Positions 19,101 through 27,568 of a stretch of 64,000 bases of DNA are shown here, piece by piece (the stretch's first letter is position 1; the number at the start of each line of letters is the position of its first letter). The DNA comes from Pseudoprevotella muciniphila (GTDB lineage Bacteria; Bacteroidota; Bacteroidia; Bacteroidales; Bacteroidaceae), in assembly GCF_003265305.2 (NCBI RefSeq), contig NZ_CP033459.1:496001-560000 (forward strand), read 5' to 3'. Made by a program: the position numbers and the translations under genes. Below the pieces are notes generated by a model that was not told where the DNA came from, ran no database searches, and saw nothing but the letters and a program-made list of their open reading frames with translations.

Positions 19101-21776
19101 ATCCACTATACCACGAACGACTACGGATACATGACTAATGACTTCCATGTGAAGTTCAATACTCAGCCCGATTCGACGACCATCTGGGCACAATCGGGCG
19201 ACCTCTTGCTCGACTATCGCGCAGAAGGCGACCTTACCTACGGCTTTACACGACTTGCCAATTCTGGCAGCGAGATGGCTGACCAGATTTCAAAGGGTCA
19301 CATAGACGAATTGCGTCTCAGCGGTGAACTGCCTGCTGTTGATCTGAATTTGCACATCGGCAAAAACAATCCGTCAGTATCATTCCTTAAGACACAAGGC
19401 ATCACCTTTGACGAAGTGAGCGTGAACCTCAACACTACACCTGAGACCGGTCTCAACGGATTTATCAACGTCAAATCTCTCCAGAAGGATCACCTCATGT
19501 TAGACACTGCCTACGCTGTAATCGGCACAGATTCCACAGGTTTCTTTATCGACGGTATGGTTCACAACTTCAAACGCAAAAACCCCAACAAATTCAAGGC
19601 GTCTCTGAAAGCCTCGCTCAACGAGACTGGTGCGAATGTTGAAGCGATGTTCAAGGATAAGGACGGCGCTACGGGTGTTGACCTTGGCGTCATGGCAGAA
19701 ATTCTTGAAAACGGCTATAAATTCCACCTCTATCCCAAGAATCCCATCCTTGCGTACCGCACATTCAGTATCAATGATGACAACTACGTCTATATCGGGA
19801 ATGACAACAAGATAGGTGCCGATATCAACCTTCTTGCTGACGACGGCACGGGTCTGAAAGTCAACAGTGAGCCCGGCGACAGCATCAACGACATCACAGT
19901 GAGTCTCTCCAACATCAACCTGCAAGAATTGTCTGCATGTGTGCCCTACATTCCCAACATGAAGGGGAAACTCAGCGGCGACATTCACGTTAACGACGAC
20001 CACAAGCAAATCAGCGCAATGGCCAACCTCAACTTTAATGAATTTGAATATGAGGGTTCCTACTTAGGTGATGTCGGCGTGGAAGGCATCTACCTGCCAA
20101 AAGAAGGCAACGAACACTATGCCAGTGCGTTTATTACCACGAGCAATCAGGACGTAATGAGTGTGGAAGGCACATATAACGGCGACACGGAAATGTTTAC
20201 CGCCGATGGCAACCTGCACGACTTCCCCTTACAGTTCGTCAATGGCTTCCTTAGCGGTACAGACGTCAAGATGAGAGGTATAGGTATGGGCGACTTCGCA
20301 GTTAGCGGCAAAGCCAATGCTCCTACAATCAACGGCGATCTCAGTTTCAACGACGGTCATATCTACAGCGACGTGTATGGATTCGACTTCAAGATGGAAG
20401 AGACGCCTGTTGTCATCAGCAACAGTCGCATGAAGTTCGACAATTACCAACTCTTGTCAACCGGCATAAATCCGCTCTTCGTAAACGGTAATCTCGACAT
20501 GAGCGACTTCAGCCGCATTGCTCTTGATTTTGACCTCAAAGCGAAAGATTTCGAACTTATCAACACCAACAAGAACAAGGAAAGCATGCTTTACGGCAAA
20601 CTCTTTACCGACCTCAATGCCACGATGAGAGGAAATACTGCGGATGGCCTGAGTTTGCGTGGCAATCTCAACGTACTTCCGAAGACCGACCTGACCTATA
20701 TCCTTAAAGATTCTCCACTCACTGTGGAAGACCAGATGGCAGGGCTTGTTAAGTTTGTTGACTTTAGCGACACGACAAGTGTGGAAGAAGAAATCGTTGA
20801 CGAGAGTACTAATTTCGACATGACCTTTGGTGTGAACATCGATGACAATGCCCACTTGCTATGCCTCCTGAGCGAAGATGGCAGAAACTACCTCGACGTA
20901 CGTGCAGGTGGTTCAGTTACACTGCGCCAGAACCATCAGGGCGATATGCGAATGCTTGGCAAACTCACCGTAAACAAAGGTGAGATGAAATATGAGTTGC
21001 CCGTCATTCCTCTCAAGACATTTACCATAGAGGAAGGCAGCAGTATAGAATTCCGCGGCGACATAGAAAATCCTGCACTTGACATTTCCGCCAAAGAGCG
21101 TGTAAAGGCTCTTGTTACAGAGAACGACCAGCAGCGCACTGTAGCATTCGATGTTGGCATCGACATATCAAAGACGCTCAACAACATGGGTCTTAATTTC
21201 ACCATTGACGCACCTGAAGATCTGTCCATTCAGAACCAACTTGCAGCAATGGGTGCAGAAGAGCGCAACAAAGTGGCAGTTGCGATGCTTGCCACGGGTA
21301 TGTACCTCACAAACAATATGCAGTCAAGTTCCGGTTTCAAGGCGAGCAATGCCCTTAACGCCTTCCTTCAGAGCGAGATACAGAATATTGCCGGCAATGC
21401 ATTAAAGACTATTGATGTGAGTGTGGGTGTAGAAAGCGGCACTTCCACTTCGGGTACAGCCACGACCGACTACGCTTTCCAATTCTCAAAGCGCTTCTGG
21501 GGCGACCGCATCAGCGTCATCATAGGCGGGCGTGTGAGCACAGGCTCCGATGCAGACAATTCTGCAGAGAGTTTCATCGACAACATTGCCGTGGAATATC
21601 GTCTCGACTCACGTTCTGCAAAACAACTTAAAGTGTTCTACAACCGTCAAACAATAGATCCACTTGAGGGTCAACTCACCAAAGCAGGCGTTGGTCTTGT
21701 ACTGCGGCGTAAGAGCAATACGTTAGGCGACTTATTCATCTTCAGCAGGAAAAAGAACAAAGAAAATAAAGAATAG
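16170..21776 (+). CDS. tamB: TamB-like translocation/assembly module protein
   Basis: This 1868-residue protein has an N-terminal membrane anchor (about residues 8-35) and then a very long beta-rich repeat region, with recurring IGWxD...P and NINxxxHxxx segments. It ends in a DUF490/TamB-type C-terminus (about residues 1480-1868: ITLRQNHQGDMRMLGKLTVNKG and SVGVESG...YAFQFSKRFWGDRISV). TamB family proteins form a periplasmic bridge that helps place outer-membrane proteins or move lipids. The next gene is its expected outer-membrane partner. ATG at 16170 (MSKRVKRILK) is chosen over an upstream TTG at 16140. Confidence 0.9.
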   Translation: MSKRVKRILKWAVGIILLPVVLVLLLGVLLYVPAVQNYVVDKVAESLSDSTGLSFSIDRVRLGFPLDLEVQGVRATQRGDSVLRAKELRLDVEFWPLFSGQANVSGITLRDAGVNTRDLISNTQIIGTVGEVKADVKGINWKENKVIVPSAELRNSDVTVLLCDTAAEDTTKGAPWLIKVDRAQIENTRARLTLPNDSLHIFANIGDAEVRGASFDTGKPLYEVGSLTMSSSTVFYDAEWRDRNLATQWQPDMRWTERGLDFNHIHLDSLDLSAEGFSYNEFGVLRLGLRNLAVTELVSGFRLESLEGDIYYDPDRIRVNGLHLTTPYSNIDGEVSLLFAALDSRATGANNMTTSINSRIGWQDVKLLGKGFVPDELLRNWPHYQTELNANVSGNVKQLTINDLYVKTPYSKITGSVFVQPSALDAKGYIPANPGLKLNVQTVIGWQDVLSFGKPYLPQEIQKNYPHYAVSANVNGEGNLHNIKLRHITLKTPYSSIDGAVSLNLDAFSGSRGDAYAMNVKSKIGWRDALAFGGPYMPKELRSGYPHYDIALNVNGSGNTNHISIKDMLLRTPHSTISGSGNVNFAALSGGRSSGDAFNLNIKSKIGKNDVNVWSKPFVSGDVAKLLPPYDFTLNGEIRGNLQQINTRNLFIKTPYSQIQGDGMVNIAALSNGGTHGEALNLRLNTKIGWADIAHYGGPFLSADMMRQLPHSTYTLNGHVTGNLNNLNMSNMLVGIPGVGQVSGDFALNSLSGGSPSGTMNVNITGQNMDLINRLLPDDLRETIHIPNGVSAKGKIEFRADNYCANLNIAQGGGTAHVNGCVNTRTETYDATVTANHFPLQNFLPDMGMRNFTGDIAANGNGFNVLEASSRLAADIDIKDFKYENYDLNGVIINAKNHNGTLIADFTAKNDMINGSGKLTAHIGNEIEGHLDASFPFINLTQLAQLEDTVEAGGNLDVTFHSTSDFTRYGASGSMSGIHYTTNDYGYMTNDFHVKFNTQPDSTTIWAQSGDLLLDYRAEGDLTYGFTRLANSGSEMADQISKGHIDELRLSGELPAVDLNLHIGKNNPSVSFLKTQGITFDEVSVNLNTTPETGLNGFINVKSLQKDHLMLDTAYAVIGTDSTGFFIDGMVHNFKRKNPNKFKASLKASLNETGANVEAMFKDKDGATGVDLGVMAEILENGYKFHLYPKNPILAYRTFSINDDNYVYIGNDNKIGADINLLADDGTGLKVNSEPGDSINDITVSLSNINLQELSACVPYIPNMKGKLSGDIHVNDDHKQISAMANLNFNEFEYEGSYLGDVGVEGIYLPKEGNEHYASAFITTSNQDVMSVEGTYNGDTEMFTADGNLHDFPLQFVNGFLSGTDVKMRGIGMGDFAVSGKANAPTINGDLSFNDGHIYSDVYGFDFKMEETPVVISNSRMKFDNYQLLSTGINPLFVNGNLDMSDFSRIALDFDLKAKDFELINTNKNKESMLYGKLFTDLNATMRGNTADGLSLRGNLNVLPKTDLTYILKDSPLTVEDQMAGLVKFVDFSDTTSVEEEIVDESTNFDMTFGVNIDDNAHLLCLLSEDGRNYLDVRAGGSVTLRQNHQGDMRMLGKLTVNKGEMKYELPVIPLKTFTIEEGSSIEFRGDIENPALDISAKERVKALVTENDQQRTVAFDVGIDISKTLNNMGLNFTIDAPEDLSIQNQLAAMGAEERNKVAVAMLATGMYLTNNMQSSSGFKASNALNAFLQSEIQNIAGNALKTIDVSVGVESGTSTSGTATTDYAFQFSKRFWGDRISVIIGGRVSTGSDADNSAESFIDNIAVEYRLDSRSAKQLKVFYNRQTIDPLEGQLTKAGVGLVLRRKSNTLGDLFIFSRKKNKENKE

Positions 21777-21821
21777 CATTCCTGAGTTTCAGGAAAAATG
21801 GCAAACAGACAAATCATGAGT

Positions 21822-24308
21822 ATGTCAAAGAGACTCATATACTTCGTATTACCACTGCTCTTGTTCGGACTATTTAGTTGTTCTACAACAAAAAATCTGC
21901 CCGAAGGCGAACAGTTGTACACAGGTGTGAAACGTATTCGCTACAGCACCGATATGCCCAAGAAACCTAAAAAACGAAAAAACAGGGCAAGGACTGACAG
22001 TGTGGGCGTGATTACATCCGTGGCCAATGCCGTAAAGGCCGTTGACGCTGCTCTTGAGGGGCGCACGTATGCAATGCGTCGCAGGGAGATGATAGACTCT
22101 ATGTCGAAACAGGAGTTGAAAGAATATAAGGAATATCTGTCTGCACAGCGCAAAGAATTTGCCACTGCCAAGGAAGAAGTTGATGCTGTACTGAATTATG
22201 CTCCAAACGACGCTTTTATGGGTTCTGCTTCTATGCGTTCACCCATCCATGCTGGTCTGTGGGCATACAATAGTTTTGTGAACGACAGCACAAAATTCGG
22301 TAAATGGATGTTCAAGACTTTCTCCACACAGCCGATATACATATCAACCGTCACCCCTGAAACGCGCGTAAAAGTTGCCGCCAATACCCTGCGCAACTAC
22401 GGTTATTTCAACGGCAAGGTAAACTATCGCATAGTTCAGCAAAAGAACCCAAAGAAAGCGAAAATTTCTTATTATGTCAGGACGGGAGAACTTTATCGTC
22501 TTGATAGTATAGAATATGAAAAATTTACACCCGAAGTAGATAGTTTAATAAAAGCCACAAAAAACCGTTCTAAATTAAAAAAAGGTGATGGCTTTAGTGT
22601 CGTCAATCTCAATAGTGAGCGTACTCGTATCAGCGATCATCTTCGTCGTAGGGGTTATTACTATTATAGTCCGTCCTTTATAACATATGAAGCCGATACT
22701 TTTCAGCGTCATGGTTTTGTGCAACTCCGTGTGAAACCAACGGAAAACATACCTCCTCAAGCCATGCGTCCATGGCGCATCGGCAATGCGCATTTCGATA
22801 TCCGCAACGAAGCAGGTGAGATTCTGACAAAAGAGGAAACATTCCGCGATGCCACATTTCGTTACAACGGCAAAAAGATGCCGCTCAACCCCGGCGTATG
22901 GCGTCATTCTATTTATTTACGCAAAGGCGATCGCTATAGTCTGATGCGAGAACAACTGTCGCTTCAGAAACTCAACGAGTTGGGCGTATTCAGTATGCTG
23001 GAGATGAACTTCATTCCGACAGACACTACCGACACCTGCCAGACACTCGACATGTACGTCAACGCCGTGATGGACAAATTATACGACCGCTCTCTCGAAA
23101 TGAATGCTACCATTAAGAGCAATTCCCAAATTGGTCCAGGCTTTTCCTACTCCCTTTCCAAACGCAATGCATTTGGTGGTGGCGAGAAAGTGGCATTCAA
23201 GATTTTTGGTTCATACGAATGGCAGACGAAAATCGGGTCCAAAGGAAGCAATTCATTGCTGAACAGTTATGAACTTGGTACCAACCTGAGTTTTGAGTTT
23301 CCCCGTTTCGTCATGCCTATTCTAAACCGTAAATTTCTCCGTTTTCCTGCTACGACCACCTTCGATTTTCAAGTTGACTGGCTCAATCGCTCTGGCTTTT
23401 ATCAGATGCTGACATACAGTCTGGGAGCGAATTATGCTTGGTGGAAAAAGCGAACACTTAAACATGAATTAGATTTCCGCATGGATTTTGACAAGCGTTT
23501 GTCTTCTACCACGTCTTTCGACTCCATCCTCCAAGCCAATCCTATCCTTGACGTAAGTATGCGCGACCACTTTGTTCCGTCAATATCATATACTGCGACT
23601 TACAATGCGTCTCGCAAACACCGCAATCCGCTGTGGCTTCAATTTACCATTAAAGAGTCCGGCAATCTGATGTCGTGCGCCTATGCTGCTGCAGGTAAGA
23701 AATTTTCTGAACCAGACAAGCGGCTCTTTAACAATCCATTTGCTCAATTTGTCAAACTGACAGGCGAAGCCCACCACAGTGTCAAAATAAATAATAATCT
23801 TAAGTTGGCATCACGCTTTTTTGGAGGTGTGATATTCAACTATGGCAACACCCTGCGTGCGCCATACGCTGAACTATTCTATGTAGGAGGAGCCAACAGT
23901 GTCAGAGGTTTTGTTATAAGAAGCGTCGGGCCAGGAGGATTCAAGACTGCGGAATCCAAGTATTCGTATGTGGATCAGACAGGCGACGTCAAACTTGAAG
24001 CCAATCTGGAACTACGCTCTCATTTGTTCGGAAGTCTTCATGGTGCCGTATTCCTCGACGCTGGCAATGTTTGGCTCACACGTACAGACGAATCGCGTCC
24101 TGATTCAAAGTTCAACCTGAAGAATCTTGGCAAGATTGCAGTAGGCACAGGCGTCGGTTTGCGCTACGACCTTGAGTTCCTGATTCTCCGTCTTGATCTC
24201 GGTGTTGCACTTCATGCTCCATACAAGACGAGCAAATCGGGTTGGTTCAACATCGACAAGTTCAAGGATGCCATGACTTTACATTTCGCCATAGGCTACC
24301 CATTCTGA
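21822..24308 (+). CDS. tamA: BamA/TamA-family outer-membrane lipoprotein
   Basis: The N-terminal signal ends in a lipobox-like LLFGLFSC followed by STTKNLPEGEQLYTGV, the usual opening of Bacteroidetes TamA-like proteins. POTRA-like segments occupy roughly residues 170-410. The C-terminal half is an Omp85 beta-barrel with LFYVGGANSVRGF (the conserved VRGF/Y motif of this family) and a terminal strand ending in aromatic Phe (AIGYPF). It works with TamB in outer-membrane assembly. Starts at 21798 and 21816 are also in frame; 21822 (MSKRLIYFV) gives a compact lipoprotein signal. It lies 45 bp after tamB, so an operon is likely. Confidence 0.9.
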   Translation: MSKRLIYFVLPLLLFGLFSCSTTKNLPEGEQLYTGVKRIRYSTDMPKKPKKRKNRARTDSVGVITSVANAVKAVDAALEGRTYAMRRREMIDSMSKQELKEYKEYLSAQRKEFATAKEEVDAVLNYAPNDAFMGSASMRSPIHAGLWAYNSFVNDSTKFGKWMFKTFSTQPIYISTVTPETRVKVAANTLRNYGYFNGKVNYRIVQQKNPKKAKISYYVRTGELYRLDSIEYEKFTPEVDSLIKATKNRSKLKKGDGFSVVNLNSERTRISDHLRRRGYYYYSPSFITYEADTFQRHGFVQLRVKPTENIPPQAMRPWRIGNAHFDIRNEAGEILTKEETFRDATFRYNGKKMPLNPGVWRHSIYLRKGDRYSLMREQLSLQKLNELGVFSMLEMNFIPTDTTDTCQTLDMYVNAVMDKLYDRSLEMNATIKSNSQIGPGFSYSLSKRNAFGGGEKVAFKIFGSYEWQTKIGSKGSNSLLNSYELGTNLSFEFPRFVMPILNRKFLRFPATTTFDFQVDWLNRSGFYQMLTYSLGANYAWWKKRTLKHELDFRMDFDKRLSSTTSFDSILQANPILDVSMRDHFVPSISYTATYNASRKHRNPLWLQFTIKESGNLMSCAYAAAGKKFSEPDKRLFNNPFAQFVKLTGEAHHSVKINNNLKLASRFFGGVIFNYGNTLRAPYAELFYVGGANSVRGFVIRSVGPGGFKTAESKYSYVDQTGDVKLEANLELRSHLFGSLHGAVFLDAGNVWLTRTDESRPDSKFNLKNLGKIAVGTGVGLRYDLEFLILRLDLGVALHAPYKTSKSGWFNIDKFKDAMTLHFAIGYPF

Positions 24309-24364
24309 ACCTGCCCCACAAATAAAGTTTTATTCTAAAGAGTTCAACTTGTCAAACAAAACTA

Positions 24365-24395
24365 TTTGATTGATAAAAGTTTTTTCATATTTTTG
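24365..24395 (+). promoter_or_regulatory. complete Bacteroidetes promoter for the TetR gene
   Basis: -33 TTTG (24365-24368), 19-bp spacer, -7 TATTTTTG (24388-24395). Both boxes fit the sigma-ABfr consensus. Confidence 0.7.
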
Positions 24396-24425
24396 CAACA
24401 TACATAAAAAAGACTGAACGCTATC

Positions 24426-25055
24426 ATGCCAAAATCGACTCAGCAAGACTCGCATAATAAAGAACGTATCATAGCAGAAGCCATATCCGAATTCAAAAAG
24501 AACGGCATACGTTCCACCACGATGAATCAGATTTCTCAGAATTTGAGGATTTCGAAGCGCACGTTGTATGAAATATATGACAGCAAGGAAGAACTCCTTC
24601 TCGATTGCCTGAAGGCCGCTCATAATCTGAAACTAAAAAAGATAGAAGAGATCGCAGAGCATTCCTGTAATGTGCTCGAATTCATCATTGCCTTCTATTC
24701 TGTTTCAAGGGAAGAAGCCAAAGAAAACAATCCGAACTTTGTAACTGATTTATTCCATTATCCCCGTGCATTGGATTTTTTCCGCAAGATGCGAGAGGAC
24801 GTTCTTAACGAAGCAGTTTCTTTCCTGAAAAAAGGTGTGGAAGAAGGCGTGTTTGAGCTTTACTTCAATTACGAAATTTTTTATACACTACTTTCGAGGT
24901 TTCCAGAGTTTATATTACGCGAGAAAGCATTCGCTGCATTTACTCCAGACGAAACATCGATAAACACCACCCTTATATACTTACGTGGTTGTACTACGAA
25001 AAAGGGGCGTGAGATGATAGACAACTACATCAAGGGGCTTGTTGAGAAGGGATGA
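24426..25055 (+). CDS. TetR/AcrR-family transcriptional regulator
   Basis: The N-terminal helix-turn-helix is clear: AISEFKKNGIRSTTMNQIS followed by ISKRTLYEIYDSKEELL (about residues 15-60). The remaining 150 residues are a helical ligand or dimer domain without a recognisable subfamily. Length (209 residues) is typical. It follows tamA-tamB after 117 bp with its own promoter, so its targets cannot be read from the context. Confidence 0.9.
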   Translation: MPKSTQQDSHNKERIIAEAISEFKKNGIRSTTMNQISQNLRISKRTLYEIYDSKEELLLDCLKAAHNLKLKKIEEIAEHSCNVLEFIIAFYSVSREEAKENNPNFVTDLFHYPRALDFFRKMREDVLNEAVSFLKKGVEEGVFELYFNYEIFYTLLSRFPEFILREKAFAAFTPDETSINTTLIYLRGCTTKKGREMIDNYIKGLVEKG

Positions 25056-25166
25056 TGTAACAAGAGAAACTTTCCCCAGGCCAGCAATCGGTTGCCTTTT
25101 CCGCCTTTTCTTTAAGATAATTTCATTATTTACGAAACAACAACAAACTTATTACATTCAAGAGTC

Positions 25167-26315
25167 ATGAAAAGAATTTTATTTCTATTGATTTCCCTTT
25201 TGGCATTGAGTGTCTATGCCAATGACGGTGTTTTCACTACTAATGGCAGCCAATTGGTGCCAATCGAAGAGACTGATATTCAACTAAAGAAAGAGGTGCT
25301 AACCATTTCACTTCTCGACAACGGCAAGGCTGAAATTGATGTTCAGTACACACTCTACAACCCTGGACAGGCAAAGACGCTCTGTGTTGGTTTCGAGTCG
25401 GAGACAGGCTACAACATTGACGTGCGTTACGACGGTGTTAATCCCAGCATATCAAAGTTTAATGTAGTGATGAACGGCAAGAAACTGCCTTACAAGAATG
25501 CCATGACTAAACGCTACAGTGTGAACAAAGGTGAGGGGCTTCACATCGAACGCGTAAATTCAAAGATGGTTCCTAAGGATGAAGAAGATTACCTCTTTCT
25601 CAGCGACTATAGTTACACCTACTATTTCGACGCCACATTCGTGCCCGGCACGAACACCATTCACCACACCTACATTTACGACATGAGTTACTCTGTTTGC
25701 GCCAGTTATGAATTGGCATACAGTCTCACTCCTGCCAAGCGTTGGGCTGGAGGTTCGATAGGCGACTTTACGCTCATTATCAAAGCCGAGAACACAGTAA
25801 AGCATTTCCTCATGGACGAGGCTGCGTTCAGCGGTGCCCCGAGGATGACCGTAACGAGCGGAATGGGCAAATATCGCGGCAACACATTTGTTACTCCACC
25901 CGACAACGATGACCCGGAGAGCGGCAGTTCTTTTACCGAGATCTGCATTCGCAATGGTGCAATAGAATATCATAGTGCAAACTTTAAGCCCGAGGATGAA
26001 CTTTTCCTTGTTTGCGACCCATGCAAAGTGTCGTACGATGAAAAATTCGAGATGAAAGACAACCTTGGCTACTTCTATGACCCCAGAGTGTACTCAATAG
26101 ACTATATGTCAACTATCGAAGAGGATGAAAAGCCTGCTATATACAAAGACGTCATGCGCAACCTGCCCTTTGCTGCAAGAGGATATGTATTCAAGCGTCA
26201 GGACCTTCGCAATTATTTCTCGAAACAGTGGTGGTACATGCCAGATCCGAATTACAAGGCAGACGTCAAATCGCTCACCAAGCAGGAACGTGAACGGATA
26301 GAAGCCTATAAGTAA
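25167..26315 (+). CDS. secreted protein with C-terminal YARHG domain
   Basis: A signal peptide (MKRILFLLISLLALSVYA) is followed by about 290 residues of beta-rich sequence without a family I can name with certainty. The last 45 residues (ARGYVFKRQDLRNYFSKQ and WWYMPDPNYKADV...LTKQERERIEAY) match the extracellular YARHG domain. Function is unknown; an extracytoplasmic or cell-wall role is likely from the family. It is monocistronic as far as spacing shows. Confidence 0.7.
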   Translation: MKRILFLLISLLALSVYANDGVFTTNGSQLVPIEETDIQLKKEVLTISLLDNGKAEIDVQYTLYNPGQAKTLCVGFESETGYNIDVRYDGVNPSISKFNVVMNGKKLPYKNAMTKRYSVNKGEGLHIERVNSKMVPKDEEDYLFLSDYSYTYYFDATFVPGTNTIHHTYIYDMSYSVCASYELAYSLTPAKRWAGGSIGDFTLIIKAENTVKHFLMDEAAFSGAPRMTVTSGMGKYRGNTFVTPPDNDDPESGSSFTEICIRNGAIEYHSANFKPEDELFLVCDPCKVSYDEKFEMKDNLGYFYDPRVYSIDYMSTIEEDEKPAIYKDVMRNLPFAARGYVFKRQDLRNYFSKQWWYMPDPNYKADVKSLTKQERERIEAYK

Positions 26316-26363
26316 GTCTGACCGCTATATATAACACGCATTTATAGATAAGATAATAACGAC

Positions 26364-26397
26364 AGCAGTTCTTCTCAGGAGGGACTGCTACTTTATT
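26364..26397 (+). terminator. probable intrinsic terminator after the YARHG gene
   Basis: AGCAGTTC (26364-26371) pairs with GGACTGCT (26382-26389, one G-T pair), followed by ACTTTATTT. Confidence 0.5.
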
Positions 26398-26456
26398 TAC
26401 CCAAATCTTTATCACAATTATCTCTACCTAATTCTTTTTTCAGTCAGGCGCGATGT

Positions 26457-26487
26457 TTTGATATTTCGCAAAATTTGGTTTTCTTTG
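26457..26487 (+). promoter_or_regulatory. promoter for the cation efflux gene
   Basis: -33 TTTG (26457-26460), 19-bp spacer, -7 TTTCTTTG (26480-26487; one mismatch to TAnnTTTG). It lies 22 bp before the start codon. Confidence 0.5.
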
Positions 26488-26509
26488 CATTTGAATTTTA
26501 TTCAGTGAA

Positions 26510-27406
26510 ATGGAGGAAAGGGCCAAAAACATACAACACATAACGCTATGGGGTGCAGTTTGCAACATTATGCTCACCATAGTTAAATTCGTTGCAGGTA
26601 TTTTGGGCAGCAGTTCTGCTATGATTGCAGACGCTGTTCATTCTGCATCGGATCTCATCAGTGATATTGTTGTCATAGTTTTTGCCCGCATCTCAAACAA
26701 AGGCATGGACAAGTCGCATGATTATGGGCATGGTAAGTTTGAGACGTTGGCTGCCTTTTTTGTTAGCCTTATTCTTCTGTTGGTAGGTGTTGATATGTTG
26801 CAGTCTTCCTGTCGCCAGATTATCGACAGCATAAAGGGGCGTCCTAGCGCTGCTCCTGAGATGATAGCGCTATGGGCTGCCATTGTTTCGATTCTGACCA
26901 AAGAGGTGCTTTATCAATGGACAGTCCGCATAGGGAGGAAATTTTCAAGTCCTGTCGTGATTGCCAATGCCTGGCATCACCGCACGGATGCTCTTTCTTC
27001 GGTCGCATCGCTCTTGGGTATTGGTGGCGCAATTATTTTGGGTGGACAGTGGACGATTCTCGATCCTATTGCGGGCGGCATTATCAGTGTCGTTATCATT
27101 GTAGTCGCTATAAAGATGTCCATCCCTACCCTTTCCGAACTCACGGAAGCCTCGCTGCCCGAAGAGACAGAGCAGAAGATGCTTGACATTGCCCGTTCCG
27201 TGAAAGGCGTGAGGGGTGTGCACGAACTCAAATCTCGCCATAGCGGACGCTATATTATTGTAGATTTTCACATAGTTGTTGATCCAAACACAACCATTTA
27301 CGATGCGCATGAAACGACAGTAGTCATTGAGCAAAAATTGCGTGAGGAGTTCGGTGAAGAAACACAAATAAACATCCATATCGAACCATCTGACGATTCG
27401 TTGTAG
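26510..27406 (+). CDS. cation diffusion facilitator (CDF) family efflux transporter
   Basis: The 298-residue inner-membrane protein has the CDF metal-site motifs: first ...SSSAMIADAVHSASDLISD (HxxxD) in one helix and ANAWHHRTDALSS (HHxxD) in another. About six membrane helices are followed by a cytoplasmic domain with HELKSRHSGRYIIVDFHI. CDF proteins exchange Zn2+, Fe2+, Mn2+ or Cd2+ for protons. The HxxxD/HxxxD pairing does not by itself settle which metal. Confidence 0.92.
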   Translation: MEERAKNIQHITLWGAVCNIMLTIVKFVAGILGSSSAMIADAVHSASDLISDIVVIVFARISNKGMDKSHDYGHGKFETLAAFFVSLILLLVGVDMLQSSCRQIIDSIKGRPSAAPEMIALWAAIVSILTKEVLYQWTVRIGRKFSSPVVIANAWHHRTDALSSVASLLGIGGAIILGGQWTILDPIAGGIISVVIIVVAIKMSIPTLSELTEASLPEETEQKMLDIARSVKGVRGVHELKSRHSGRYIIVDFHIVVDPNTTIYDAHETTVVIEQKLREEFGEETQINIHIEPSDDSL

Positions 27407-27480
27407 TCCCGCCTTTATATTCTGAGGTTTCCTGTCTGTTTACTTTTTGCTGCACTTTGTTCAGAATTTCAGTAGAAATA

Positions 27481-27512
27481 TTTGATTGTTAGCCGAATTG
27501 TTTGTAATTTTG
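27481..27512 (+). promoter_or_regulatory. complete promoter for rpsA
   Basis: -33 TTTG (27481-27484), 20-bp spacer, -7 TAATTTTG (27505-27512). This leaves a 5' leader of about 50 nt before the start codon. Confidence 0.7.
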
Positions 27513-27568
27513 CGGCGTTTTAATTCACATATTGTCTAACTTTTTAACAAAAACTCATTTATTATTAA